DNA of 64,000 nt, taken from Bufo bufo. Its lineage: Eukaryota > Chordata > Amphibia > Anura > Bufonidae. Numbering within the stretch: position 1 is the first letter of the stretch; each line of letters starts with the position of its first letter. Positions 22,742-32,677 of the stretch are shown here, piece after piece. Location of the stretch: assembly GCF_905171765.1 (NCBI RefSeq), contig NC_053392.1:443700837-443764836 (forward strand), read 5' to 3'. The position numbers and the translations under genes are program-made. The notes below the pieces were generated by a model. The model saw only the letters and a list, made by a program, of their open reading frames with translations, was not told the origin of the DNA and made no database searches.

Positions 22742-23655
22742 AGGGAAACATTGAACATTGTGTTAGAGCTGCAGACAGCATGTTACAGAGCAGGTGAAGC
22801 TGTGCTGATTGATATATAGTTTTATGGGGAAAATACATTAAAATTCCTGCTCATTCTGGGCTCTGAAGTCAAGTAGGTGGTCCTATCAGTGATTGACAGC
22901 TATCTGTATACACAGTGTGGGGATTCGCTCTGGTAGGCAGGGTAAGCGGACGCAGTACAGAGGCAAAAATAAGGTTGTAAAGCAAAGTTCAGTGTTTATT
23001 CACACATAAGAAAAAACAAGCCAAAAGTAACGGTGTTCAGTTTTGGTGCCTGTTCACACCACACAAAGTCCACAGTGCAAAAAGCCTCCACCTGGTCAGC
23101 AGATTTCCTCCCGCAGCCCACACCAGGCTTTAGAGGCCTGTTTCCCCAGCATGCGGCTCTCACAAATAGATGGCCTCAGTGTCTCAAGACACAGACTCCA
23201 CAGATTCCTCAGTCATGGAGGATAATCCACATCAGCTGAACGTGCTGGCTGGGTTTTTATATCCAAGCCAAAACCCGGCCTGGAACCATGGGGAACAGCG
23301 ACCCACCCTGCTCTTTGGCTAACAGCTGAAGTGTCAGACTGCAACCGCAAAACTGACACTTCAGGGAATAACCCGGTTCTTACCTCACCGAGGCCAGGAA
23401 CCTTGGTGACACGTATCTTCCGTCAATGACGGCCCCTTGTTCCTTCTTACAACAGTCATAGAGGGCAGGCTGTCAGTCATGGACAGGACCGTCTCCTTGA
23501 CTTCAGAACCCAGAATGAGCAGGAATTCAAATGAATTAATTGCAATTTATATGGAATCTTTTCCCACAAAACTATATATCAATCTGCTCAGCTCCTCCTG
23601 CTCTATAACGTGCTGCCTGCAGATTATACTGTATTTTCATAGTGACAGGTTCCCT
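22742..23655. mobile_element. TTAA foldback interrupted by a solo LTR
   Basis: The left flank is TTAA at 22738-22741 and the right flank is TTAT at 23656-23659. The ends are AGGGAAACATTG and ACAGGTTCCCT. The left arm phrases gagctgcagacagcatgtta and cctgctcattctgggctctg are answered in inverse order at the right (taacgtgctgcctgcagatt; cagaacccagaatgagcagg). An LTR (22916-23451) sits near the centre. Confidence 0.7.
22916..23451. repeat. Solo LTR of the Gmr1-like family, TSD ACAG
   Basis: Starts TGTGGGGATTCGCTCT and ends TTCTTACA, with ACAG at 22912-22915 and 23452-23455. Its start, its end, and internal phrases (gtgtttattcacaca, ggtttttatgcctggcaaaa-like, gaggccaggaaccttggtgac) match the LTR at 40622-41229, so it is a 536-bp member of the LTR family belonging to the Gmr1-like element. 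The coding interior is gone. Read on + it ends TTACA, and by analogy the element orientation is minus. Confidence 0.8.
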
Positions 23656-23831
23656 TTATCATTTCCTGTCTTCTTTTCACCCTAGAAATCATTTTATTTC
23701 ACAAGTATTCTAATGGCAGGTTTACATGGTCCGAAGAGAATCAGATTATTGGGAAGGAAGCGTTCCTTCCCGACAACTGGCTGCTTGTTCAGTGGGGTTG
23801 AAGCGCTGGAATTCATGCAGCAGTCACCTGC

Positions 23832-24459
23832 TGTCACGAGGGTATCTAGAGCCACGTCTGACTCCGTTATACCCGGGGTCAGGAGGTCGCAGCGGGTGGC
23901 TGCGCGCTCTATATCTAAAGATCACGTTGTTTCTTAGTGATTGTTTTCTGTGTTTGCCTTGCTATCCTTTTTGTCTCAATCAGGGATCCGTAGCTTCTCC
24001 TCCTCAGCTGTTTCTTGTCTGCCACTCCCAACCTCCTCATATTCTCCCCTCACACTTCTCTAGTTGCCAGTTATAGAGCTTCCTGCCTGGACATCTATAC
24101 TGACCCACTGGAGTTGTGAATCCTGGTTGTCGTTCCAGAGTGCTACCCTCCGGATCCCTGTTGGGCTTCTTGTTGTCTCCTGTTGTCGCCCACCTGGGAT
24201 TATATGTTGAGTTTGTATTGTCTGTCCTTCCCTTGGTGTTTTCCTTTAGAGCTAGTGGTGCGGACTAGTGTTCCCACCGCCCTGTTCACTATCTAGGGCT
24301 CAGCTTAGGGAAAGCCAGGGCTTTAGGCACGTGATCGGCGTACAGGTGAGGAACCCGTCTAGGGACGTCAGGGCAGCCAGGTGCCAGCAGCTAGGTGAGT
24401 CAGGGGTCACCACCTTCCCTCTCACTTGGTCAGGGCCTTCCTTGTTCCCTCCCTCTGTG
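23832..24459 (+). repeat. 5' LTR of the chromovirus, 3' end deleted
   Basis: Starts TGTCACGAGGG. It is identical to 28632-29259 except for five substitutions, near 23978, 24339, 24344, 24367 and 24389. It stops at cctctgtg and continues as gag codons without any leader, so the LTR end and the adjoining PBS have been removed. Confidence 0.9.
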
Positions 24460-25317
24460 ATCCTATTGCTGCCTTGGCAAAACAGCTTCAAGGCCTGTCT
24501 TTTGAGGTGGCAGGATTGAAGGCGTCTGTCCTCCAACAACAGCAGCAAATGCAGCAGACCGCACCCCCAGCGGTTGCTATGGGTAACCAGGTTGTTACAG
24601 AACCCAAGGTTGTTCTTCCTGACAGATTTTCTGGGGGAAGGGACAAATTTGCAACGTTCCGTGAGGCCTGCAAATTATACTTTAAGTTGCGCCCTTACTC
24701 CTCAGGTAATGAAGAACAGCGGGTTGGGATTGTCATTTCCCTGCTTCAGGGGGACCCACAATCCTGGGCGTTCTCGTTACCTCCTGGTTCCCAGGCTCTC
24801 CGGTCAGTGGAGGGATTTTTTGGGGCTTTGGGTCTCATATATGATGACCCTGACCGAGTCGCCCTGGCTGAGTCGAAGTTACGGAGACTCCTACAGGGAG
24901 ATCGGTCAGCAGAGGAATATTGCTCAGAGTTCCGTAGGTGGGCTACGGATACTCAGTGGAACGACCCGGCTCTCAGGAGTCAGTTCTGCTCTGGGTTATC
25001 TGAAAGGGTTAAGGATGCACTGGCGCTGTATGAGACCCCCCTTTCCCTTGATGCTGTTATGTCCCTCTCTATCAGAATAGATAGGCGTCTTAGGGAGAGA
25101 TCGAAAATTCCTGAGCAATTGGTTACCTCTCCCAAGCAACAATTAGTCTGTACTGACTTAGATGAGCATATGCAGCTAGGCGGAACTTCTCCTCAGGTCC
25201 GTCCTCCTGAGGTTCGCCGCAGGGGGGGGGGCTTGTTTTTTCTGTGGGGGGAAGGGTCATTTCATTAATGTCTGTCCCTCCTTTCTCAAAAACAAAAGAC
25301 CGTCGGAAAACTACTAA
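24460..25317 (+). pseudogene. Chromovirus Gag, 5' truncated and frameshifted
   Basis: Structural capsid/nucleocapsid polyprotein that would coat the RNA genome in the cytoplasm. The recognisable protein begins immediately after the LTR (AALAKQLQGLSFEVAGLKAS); the frame is open back to 24426 inside the LTR only by accident of the deletion. A glutamine-rich coiled stretch is followed by the capsid region, with conserved LQGDPQSWAFSLPPGS and AEEYCSEFRRWATDTQWND. The zinc knuckle is present only in another frame: CFFCGGKGHFINVC, reached by shifting one base after a 10-G run at 25222-25231. That frame then hits TAA at 25315-25317. Removing one G would restore the knuckle to the gag frame, so the shift is most likely a homopolymer slip, not programmed. 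Confidence 0.85.
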
Positions 25318-25382
25318 CCCCAGGCTGTGCGGAGGATGTCAGCCGGGGGGTATACGTTTCCTCCATACGAACATCTCAATTT

Positions 25383-25835
25383 GTGTTACCAGCGGTTATT
25401 GTTTTTGGTGTTAAGACGGAGTCTATTTCTTTTTTTCTAGACAGTGGAGCAGGGGTAAATTTGATTGATGCCCATTTTGCCCGCACTATGGGTTTGTCTC
25501 TCTGTACGCTGCAGAGACCTATTCCCGTATTCGCTATAGATTCGGCTCCTCTGTCTCAGAGAAACCTCACCCACATTGTTCATAATTTACACCTTCGGGT
25601 AGGGGACCACCATAATGAGTGTCTTTCATGTTACGTTCTGGAGGGCCTTCCCTCTCCTGTGGTATTGGGTCTTCCCTGGTTGGTAGCGCACAATCCAGTG
25701 GTGGATTGGCAGGCCAGGGAGATATTGGAGTGGAGTGAGCATTGCAGAGAGAATTGCTTAAATAACAATTGCTTAATCGCCTCAATAGCTTCCCTACCTA
25801 CATTTATTTCGGACTTTGAGGACGTTTTTTTCTGA
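25383..25835 (+). pseudogene. Chromovirus protease region
   Basis: Aspartic protease segment of pol, which would cleave the Gag-Pol polyprotein. The active-site motif FLDSGAGVNLID is intact near residue 20. The later VVLGLPWLVAHNPVVDW block, typical of the protease C-terminus in this lineage, is also present. The frame is reached only after another shift near 25348 (a six-G run). It closes at a TGA just after a seven-T run (25825-25831), where one surplus T throws the reading out of the RT frame. The upstream GTG is simply where the open frame begins, not a true start. Confidence 0.85.
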
Positions 25836-26748
25836 AAAGGGTTGTCAGAAGCTACCACCTCATCGTCCTTATGATTGCCCGGTTAACCTGATTCCCGGTG
25901 CAAAATTACCCAAGTCCAGGTTGTATAATCTTTCGGGTCCCGAGAGACAAGCCATGAAAGATTATATCTCCGAGAGTCTGGCTAAGGGACACATCAGACC
26001 CTCTTCTTCACCCGTGGCTGCAGGGTTTTTCTTTGTTAAAAAGAAAGATGGGGGCCTGCGTCCTTGCCTAGATTTCCGTGAGCTAAACCAGATAACCATC
26101 CGAGACCCATACCCTCTTCCTCTCATTCCTGACCTTTTTAATCAGATTGCGGGTGCTAGGTGGTTCTCCAAACTTGATCTTAGGGGGGCCTACAATCTGA
26201 TTTGTATCAGGGAAGGGGATGAGTGGAAGACAGCTTTTAACACCCCTGAGGGGCATTATGAAAATCTAGTTATGCCTTTCGGTCTGACCAATGCCCCCGC
26301 TGTCTTCCAACATTTCGTTAATTATATTTTTAGTCATCTCATCGGCAGGTTTGTTGTCATATACCTAGATGATATCTTAATTTATTCGGCTGATCTGAAA
26401 ACACATGAGGTGCATGTCAGGCAAGTACTGCAGGTCCTACTGACGAATAAATTATATGCGAAAATTGAAAAATGTGTCTTCGCCGTTCAGGAAATACAGT
26501 TCCTGGGATATCTATTATCTGCTTCAGGTTTCCGTATGGATCCTGGGAAGGTCCAGGCAATTTTAGATTGGGATCTTCCTGAGAACCTTAAAGCCCTACA
26601 ACGGTTTTTGGGTTTCGCAAATTTCTATAGAAAGTTCATTAAAAATTATTCAGTGATCGTTAAACCCCTTACCGACATGACTAGGAAGGGGACTGATTTT
26701 TCTAAATGGTCTGACGCCGCTAAAAATGCATTTTCCTCTCTAAAATAG
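25816..26748 (+). pseudogene. Chromovirus reverse transcriptase
   Basis: RNA-dependent DNA polymerase domain of pol. Motifs in order: LPPHRPYDCPVNLIPGAKLP leader, KKKDGGLRPCLDFRELN, FSKLDLRGAYNLI with the first catalytic Asp, MPFGLTNAPAVFQ, and the active-site box YLDDILIY at about residues 183-190. Then come FLGYLLSASG and [15 protein letters not shown], which connect to RNase H. All catalytic residues are present. The frame ends at TAG 26746-26748 within a conserved LK-RFTSAPVL context; the same frame continues past it, so this is a single nonsense change (probably CAG to TAG). Confidence 0.9.
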
Positions 26749-28737
26749 AGGTTTACCTCAGCACCTGTTCTAATTCAACCTGATGTCTCCCAGCCTTTTA
26801 TTGTTGAGGTAGATGCGTCAGAGGTGGGAGTGGGGGCTGTATTGTCTCAGGGTCCGTCTCCTGGCAAATGGCGCCCTTGCGCTTTCTTTTCCAAAAAATT
26901 ATCTTCTGCAGAGAAGAACTATGATGTTGGAAATAGGGAACTGTTGGCGATTAAGGTGGCGCTTGAAGAGTGGCGTCACTTCTTAGAGGGAGCAATCCAC
27001 CCCGTCACGGTGATTACGGATCACAAAAACCTTCTGTACCTAGAATCGGCTAAGCGTCTCACCCCTAGACAAGCTAGGTGGTCGCTATTCTTTACCAGAT
27101 TTAACTTTGTAATCACCTATCGTCCTGGGGCAAAAAATACCAAGGCAGACGCGTTATCTCGTAGTTTACCTGGAGGGGGTAATGCTAGTGATCCGGTGCC
27201 TATTTTACAAAGAGGAGTGGTTGTCTCTGCTGTACACTCTGTTCTTGAGGGAAAGGTGTTAGAGCCCCAGGGGGACGCCCCGGCCTCTTGCCCCTCAGAG
27301 AAATTGTTTGTACCGTTAAACCTGCGTCTTGAATTATTAAAAGAACATCATAATTCGGCACTTGCTGGGCACCCGGGTAGTAAAGCAACTTTGGAGCTAT
27401 TATCTCGTCGTTTTTGGTGGCCAAGGTTGCGTCAGGATGTAATGGATTTCGTGTCTACTTGCTCTACTTGTGCACGCGCGAAAGTCTCTCATACACGTCC
27501 AGCAGGGTCTTTATTGCCTCTTTTTATCCCCAATAGGCCATGGACACATCTGTCAATGGATTTCATCACTGACTTACCGTTGTCTGCGGGTAAAACAGTT
27601 ATTTTGGTAGTAGTAGACAGGTTTAGCAAAATGGTACACTTTATTGCGCTACCCGCACTTCCTATTGCTAAAACTCTTGCTCAGGTGTTTATCAGTGAAA
27701 TCGTGAAGCTTCACGGGGTCCCTTCCGATGTGGTTTCGGATCGGGGAACCCAGTTTATTTCTAAGTTTTGGAAAGCTTTTTGTTCCCGTTTGGGGGTACA
27801 CTTGTCCTTTTCCTCAGCTTTCCATCCTCAGTCGAATGGACAGACTGAGCGTACCAACCAAAACCTAGAAACATATTTAAGGTGTTTTGTGTCTGAAAAC
27901 CAAGAGTTGTGGTCATCATATTTACCGTTAGCTGAGTTTGCCATAAATAATCATTATCAGGAGTCCACTGGCAAGTCACCATTCCTTGGTGCATACGGTT
28001 TTCATCCCCAATTTTGTACTTTTAAAGAGGGGGGGTCTTCTGGGGTTCCCGAAGAGGAAAGGTTTTCTTCATCTCTTTCTTCGGTATGGCAGAAGGTGCA
28101 AGTTAACTTGAAAAAGATGAGTGGTAAATATAAATGCATGGCCGATAAGAAACGGTCGCCAGGTCCGGACCTAGGGGTGAATGACTATGTGTGGTTGTCT
28201 ACTAGGAATATTAAGTTAAAGGTTCCCTCTTGGAAACTGGGCCCTAGGTTCATTGGTCCTTATAAAATAGTAGCCGTCATTAACCCTGTGGCTTTTCGCC
28301 TGGAGCTACCTCAGACTTTTAAGATCCATAACGTCTTCCATAAATCGTTACTCAAGAAGTATGTTCCACCTCTAGAACCATCACCGCTGCCACCTCCTCC
28401 TGTTATTGTGGATGGTAATCTGGAGTTTCAAATAGCCAGAATTGTTGATTCTCGTCGGGTCCGCCGCTCTCTTCAGTATCTGGTGCATTGGAGGGGTTAC
28501 GGTCCCGAGGAAAGAATGTGGGTTCCAGCGTCAGAGGTAAACGCCAACAGGTTAATTCAGGCTTTCCCTACCTCTCATCCGGAGAGACCTGGTCCTGAGT
28601 GTCCGGAGGCCCCTCGTGAAAGGGGGGGTACTGTCACGAGGGTATCTAGAGCCACGTCTGACTCCGTTATACCCGGGGTCAGGAGGTCGCAGCGGGTGGC
28701 TGCGCGCTCTATATCTAAAGATCACGTTGTTTCTTAG
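26749..28737 (+). pseudogene. Chromovirus RNase H, integrase and chromodomain
   Basis: Continues the RT frame after the in-frame TAG. RNase [21 protein letters not shown], then [27 protein letters not shown] and ADALSRSL. Integrase zinc domain: HH at about 175 and the CSTC pair at 213-216, numbered from the Met at 26824. Integrase core: D246 (SMDFITDLP), D306 (VSDRGTQF) and E342 (NGQTERTNQ), giving DD35E. A GPYKIV block near the C-terminal domain is followed by a chromodomain (LQYLVHWRGYGPEERMWVP), which in this clade directs insertion toward marked chromatin. Some 1,990 bases are open, so the integrase itself is undamaged. The frame runs into the 3' LTR. Confidence 0.92.
28616..28631 (+). 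promoter_or_regulatory. Polypurine tract of the chromovirus
   Basis: gtgaaagggggggtac lies immediately before the 3' LTR start TGTCACG. This is the expected position and composition of the plus-strand primer. Confidence 0.75.
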
Positions 28738-29291
28738 TGATTGTTTTCTGTGTTTGCCTTGCTATCCTTTTTGTCTCCATCAGGGATCCGTAGCTTCTCC
28801 TCCTCAGCTGTTTCTTGTCTGCCACTCCCAACCTCCTCATATTCTCCCCTCACACTTCTCTAGTTGCCAGTTATAGAGCTTCCTGCCTGGACATCTATAC
28901 TGACCCACTGGAGTTGTGAATCCTGGTTGTCGTTCCAGAGTGCTACCCTCCGGATCCCTGTTGGGCTTCTTGTTGTCTCCTGTTGTCGCCCACCTGGGAT
29001 TATATGTTGAGTTTGTATTGTCTGTCCTTCCCTTGGTGTTTTCCTTTAGAGCTAGTGGTGCGGACTAGTGTTCCCACCGCCCTGTTCACTATCTAGGGCT
29101 CAGCTTAGGGAAAGCCAGGGCTTTAGGCACGTGATCGGTGTACGGGTGAGGAACCCGTCTAGGGACATCAGGGCAGCCAGGTGCCAGCCGCTAGGTGAGT
29201 CAGGGGTCACCACCTTCCCTCTCACTTGGTCAGGGCCTTCCTTGTTCCCTCCCTCTGTGTCACGTATGTGATAGTCACGCCGACCGTGATA
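28632..29291 (+). repeat. 3' LTR of the chromovirus, complete
   Basis: Starts TGTCACGAGGG and ends GACCGTGATA, followed by the target duplication CCTGC. This copy defines the true LTR length of 660 bp. Confidence 0.85.
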
Positions 29292-29545
29292 CCTGCGCAG
29301 TATGAGAATGAGCAATTGCTACTACGATCACTCGGCCTTATACAGATGCATTGTTTCTGATCGTGCTGCCTAAACAGCGAAACGATAATTTACTTGTCTG
29401 CATGAACAACTGTGTCACCTGATAAATGAGCGAAACCCTTGATCGGCTGCACCTTTAGATGGGCAGATTATCGGGAACGAGCATCCATAGGAACGTTCAT
29501 CCCCAATTATTTGCCTGACAATTGGGCCATGTAAACCCACCATAA

Positions 29546-29824
29546 GAATTAATATTGGTCAGGAATTTAAATGGCATTAAAATGTGAGGAAACAATGTAC
29601 TATTTGCATTGAACGTTATCAGCACTTAAAGCCAGACTAATGATCATGTGACAATGGCTCCCATCAGGAATGTGACATTTTTCAAAGGACAACTCTATTG
29701 TGTAAACAAGCTGACATTCTATGAGAATGAAGACAGACATGTATCTGATCTCATCTTCTTCATGGTCACACTGACATCCATCTGATTCTCATACACAACC
29801 ATCATAATTGCAATAATGACAAGT
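29546..29824. other. Unassigned stretch
   Basis: No gene, terminal repeat or RNA motif was recognised between the split MITE and the next Tc1 element. Confidence 0.4.
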
Positions 29825-29826
29825 TA

Positions 29827-30876
29827 CACTCACCTAAAGAATTATTAGGAACACCTGTTCTATTTCTCATTAATGCAATTATCTAGTCAACCAATCACAT
29901 GGCAGTTGCTTCAATGCATTTAGGGGTGTGGTCCTGGTCAAGACAATCTCCTTAACTCCAAACTGATTGTCAGAATGGGAAAAAAAGGTGATTTAAGCAA
30001 TTTTGAGCGTGGCATGGTTGTTGGTGCCAGACGGGCCGGTCTGAGTATTTCACAATCTGCTCAGTTACTGGGATTTTCACGCACAACCATTTCTAGGGTT
30101 TACAAAGAATGGTGTGAAAAGGGAAAAACATCCAGTATGTGGCAGTCCTGTGGGGGAAAATGCCTTGTGGATGCAAGAGGTCAGAGGAGAATGGGGCGAC
30201 TTATTCAAGCTGATAGAAGAGCAACGTTGACTGAAATAACCACTCGTTACAACCGAGGTATGCAGCAAAGCATTTGTTAAGCCACAACACGCACAACCTT
30301 GAGGCGGATGGGCTACAACAGCAGAAGACCCCACCGGGTACCACTCATCTCCACTACATATAGGAAAAAGAGGCTACAATTTGCACGAGCTCACCAAAAT
30401 TGGACTGTTGAAGACTGGAAAAATGTTGCCTGGTCTGATGAGTCTCGATTTCCGTTGAGACATTCAAATGGTAGAGTACGAATTTGGCGTAAACAGAATG
30501 AGAATATGTATCCATCCTCTGATGGCTACTTCCAGCAGGATAATGCACCATGTCACAAAGCTCGAATCATTTCAAATTGGTTTCTTGAACATGACAATGA
30601 GTTCACTGTACTAAAATGGCCCCCACAGTCACCAGGACTCAACCCAATAGAGCATCTTTGGGATGTGGTGGAACGGGAGCTTCGTGCCCTGGATGTGCAT
30701 CCCTCAAATCTCCATCAACTGCAAGATGCTATCCTATCAATATGGGCCAACATTTCTAAAGAATGCTATCAGCACCTTGTTGAATCAATGCCACGTAGAA
30801 TTAAAGCAGTTCTGAAGGCAAAAGGGGGTCCAACACCATATTAGTATGGTGTTCCTAATAATTCTTTAGGTGAGTG
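29827..30876 (+). mobile_element. Tc1-like element with DD36E transposase, internally deleted
   Basis: TA at 29825-29826 and 30877-30878. Both ends read cactcacctaaagaattatt as inverted copies, extending to about 29 bp. The 1,050-bp element encodes a transposase on the plus strand with one stop and one in-frame deletion. The termini are nearly undamaged. Confidence 0.88.
29975..30844 (+). pseudogene. DD36E Tc1-like transposase with stop and deletion
   Basis: The start is MGKKGDLSNFERGMVVGARR. A helix-turn-helix contains LSISQSAQLLGFSRTTISRV. The frame meets TAA at 30278-30280 and continues unshifted (ATTRTTLRRMGYNSRRPHRV) to the natural stop after GGPTPY. Catalytic boxes: VAWSDESRF, FQQDNAPCH and LNPIEHLWD. 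I count 36 residues between the second Asp and the Glu, the spacing described for the Incomer (DD36E) group. Between the first and second boxes the sequence jumps from RKQNENM to YPSSDGYFQQ, so roughly 50 residues containing the conserved VWG block are missing. The triad is present but the fold is not, so it is presumed inactive. Confidence 0.85.
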
Positions 30877-30878
30877 TA

Positions 30879-31600
30879 TATTAATAACAAGGCCTCATGA
30901 ATAATATAGAAGCAATATAAAAGCCTTGAATGAAATACTAGTGAAGCTTTGATGAAAATATATAATTCTTTCTTTTTAATAACATCCATTTGGCTTGAAG
31001 AACTTTATCAACCTAAAAGGGTCACTAACTTAAAAAAAAAAAAGCTTGATCTCTTATTAAGACATACAGTATTACACTCTCTCTATCTCCTCACTGCAGG
31101 AGATGGGCTACATAGAAATCTATGGGCCAGTCTCAATTCTGTCCTCTACAGTAAGGAGAGAGAGCAATATGCGTGAACTTATATCCCTTCGTTCTAAGCA
31201 GGGAGTTCGACTCCTTCATAAATTACCAATAATTAATAATAACAAATTCCCTGTGGTAAAATGGTGATATCGCACTTTTTCTCAGCATTACACAAATAAT
31301 CAGGCTGCTTAGATGGAACGTAAAGCAGATGTGTTGGAATACAATTTCTGAATAAATAAAACATGAAGAAATAACTTAAACCGGAAAGTGTCACCTAGAA
31401 AACACATAGCAAACTGGTGACAAGGCTGCATAGAGATGAAAGCAGTGAGACTATATAGACCTCTACTGTACTTGTCAATGACCGGAATTATGTAAAAAAT
31501 GCTTTTTATTGCCACTGTGATGGAAAACCTATAACTGACCTATAAGGGCCACATATAAACCACTACAACGCCTATTAAAGAAATGTGTATATCCTAATAA
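30879..31600. other. AT-rich DNA; dispersed repeat fragment near 31190-31330
   Basis: No gene. The part with ggtaaaatggtgatatcgcac and cagcattacacaaataatca resembles 45590-45690 (gtaaaatggtaacatcagac and so on), indicating an unnamed dispersed repeat. Confidence 0.35.
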
Positions 31601-32150
31601 TAATCAAACAATAGTTACTAAAAAGTTGAATCTTTATTAGCATCACATGAAAAACATATTACATCATAATTATGTTAAAAGAGACACATAAAAATCCACC
31701 TGGAAGGAAATTGGCCAAATACAATTGGTACTAGATACGGAGGGGAGGGGGAAAAATATCCATATATAGTACATATAAAGTTCTAGTGCAAAATATTATC
31801 CTATACAAACATAGGGAATAAATAAAAAACCTAAAAAACTAAAAGTCCAACAGAAAATAAATAGCTCTCATTTGATATCTAACATGTAAATCTAGGGCAT
31901 ATAGAGCATATACCATATGATAATGTATATAGTCGAAGGGGTATGTAACAACAAATCCCCTATAAAGCCAGCCACTCATAAGACAAACTAATACATCTGT
32001 AAAGTTCAAGTGCATACAAAAAACGCCCAAAAATATGAAAGGATGCACATAAAATCAATACAATCCGTACTCAATATCCATCCTGATGTCCCTCACCTAC
32101 ACTTACCCAATGCGTTTCGCCGGTTGGCTTCGTCAGAGAAAAGTGAGGGG
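31600..32150 (-). mobile_element. Possible Penelope-type terminal region with hammerhead-like core
   Basis: Read on the minus strand, ctgacgaagccaaccggc followed by gaaacgc (32136-32113) resembles a hammerhead ribozyme catalytic core with a short GCC/GGC helix II. Downstream on the same strand, an aataaagattc signal occurs near 31630. PLE pseudo-LTRs in animals carry such motifs, and PLE coding sequence sits nearby at 33301. No coding sequence is found here, and helices I and III were not established. Confidence 0.4.
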
Positions 32151-32269
32151 AAAAGGGTGGTAGTCATGATTGTATAGATAATCATGGGTGGTAGTCATGA
32201 TTATATAGATAAGTAATTTTCAATAGCCGAAATCAACTGTGTACCATATCCCTGTGTGCTGTAAATTGT
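32151..32269. repeat. Local direct duplication
   Basis: The phrase gggtggtagtcatgatt-tatagata occurs twice in succession (about 32155-32183 and 32185-32213). A short tandem duplication beside the rearranged LTR. Non-coding. Confidence 0.55.
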
Positions 32270-32677
32270 GGGCTGTGTTGGGATTTGAGTATTTAGCAGG
32301 GCTTGAGGACTCAGGCCCCTCTAAAGGAGAACAGGCCGCCTATGGACTTGATTAGGCTGAACTGCTAACAGGGTGTGAATTAACACCCAGGAGAGGGAGG
32401 TCAGAGGGAGGTAAATACACCACACCGGGCAGTGCTGGCTGGTTTTTATGCCTGGCAAAACCCAGCCTGGAACACAGGGAGTAGTCACCCACCCAGCACT
32501 TTGACTACTCCCAGTAAGAGCCGTCCCGGATCAGCTATGACAGCCATGCTAAATCTCATGGTGTCAATTAGCAATAGATGCTGCTGACACATAAAATACA
32601 GTCTCTTACTTCACCAAGGCCAGGAACCTTGGTGACACATACCTTCCATCCACGATGATTCCAGGTACCTTCTTACA
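32270..32677 (-). repeat. 3' LTR of the Gmr1-like element, with internal inversion
   Basis: Bases 32401-32677 match 40952-41229 of the other LTR in direct orientation, but 32270-32393 match 40817-40931 in inverted orientation. About 200 bp of the expected remaining part is absent. The inner boundary, ccttcttaca, is intact and is followed by the polypurine tract. Confidence 0.75.

Larger units (their letters stand above)
23832..29291 (+). mobile_element. Ty3/gypsy chromovirus, young, 5' deleted
   Basis: Two LTRs flank gag, protease, RT, RNase H, integrase and a chromodomain on the plus strand. The target duplication CCTGC is at 23827-23831 and 29292-29296. The 3' LTR is 660 bp (28632-29291). 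The 5' LTR matches it only to 24459, then runs directly into gag coding sequence; the last 32 bp of the LTR, the primer-binding site, the leader and the gag start are missing. LTR comparison over 628 bp shows 5 substitutions. The coding interior has two one-base homopolymer gains, at least one further shift and two stops. Confidence 0.92.
23715..29541. mobile_element. MITE split by the chromovirus insertion
   Basis: The left piece (from ggcaggtttacatggtccga, 23715-23831) and the right piece (29292-29541, ending ccatgtaaacccacc) carry complementary termini. The chromovirus with its CCTGC duplication lies between them. The same family occurs, unsplit, around 45326-45570, where gaacaacc, gacaatctggccatgtaaa and cgatcatgcc phrases recur. 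Non-coding. Confidence 0.6.

Noticed and set aside
25216..25240. Programmed frameshift between gag and pol at the G run
   Set aside because: The shift falls before the zinc knuckle, inside gag, which would cut off a needed domain. The related element at 48540-53002 has knuckle, protease and RT in one frame.
31197..31222. Possible tRNA B-box (gagttcgactcc)
   Set aside because: No A-box, no cloverleaf, and the region is part of a dispersed repeat with another copy near 45770 in the opposite orientation.
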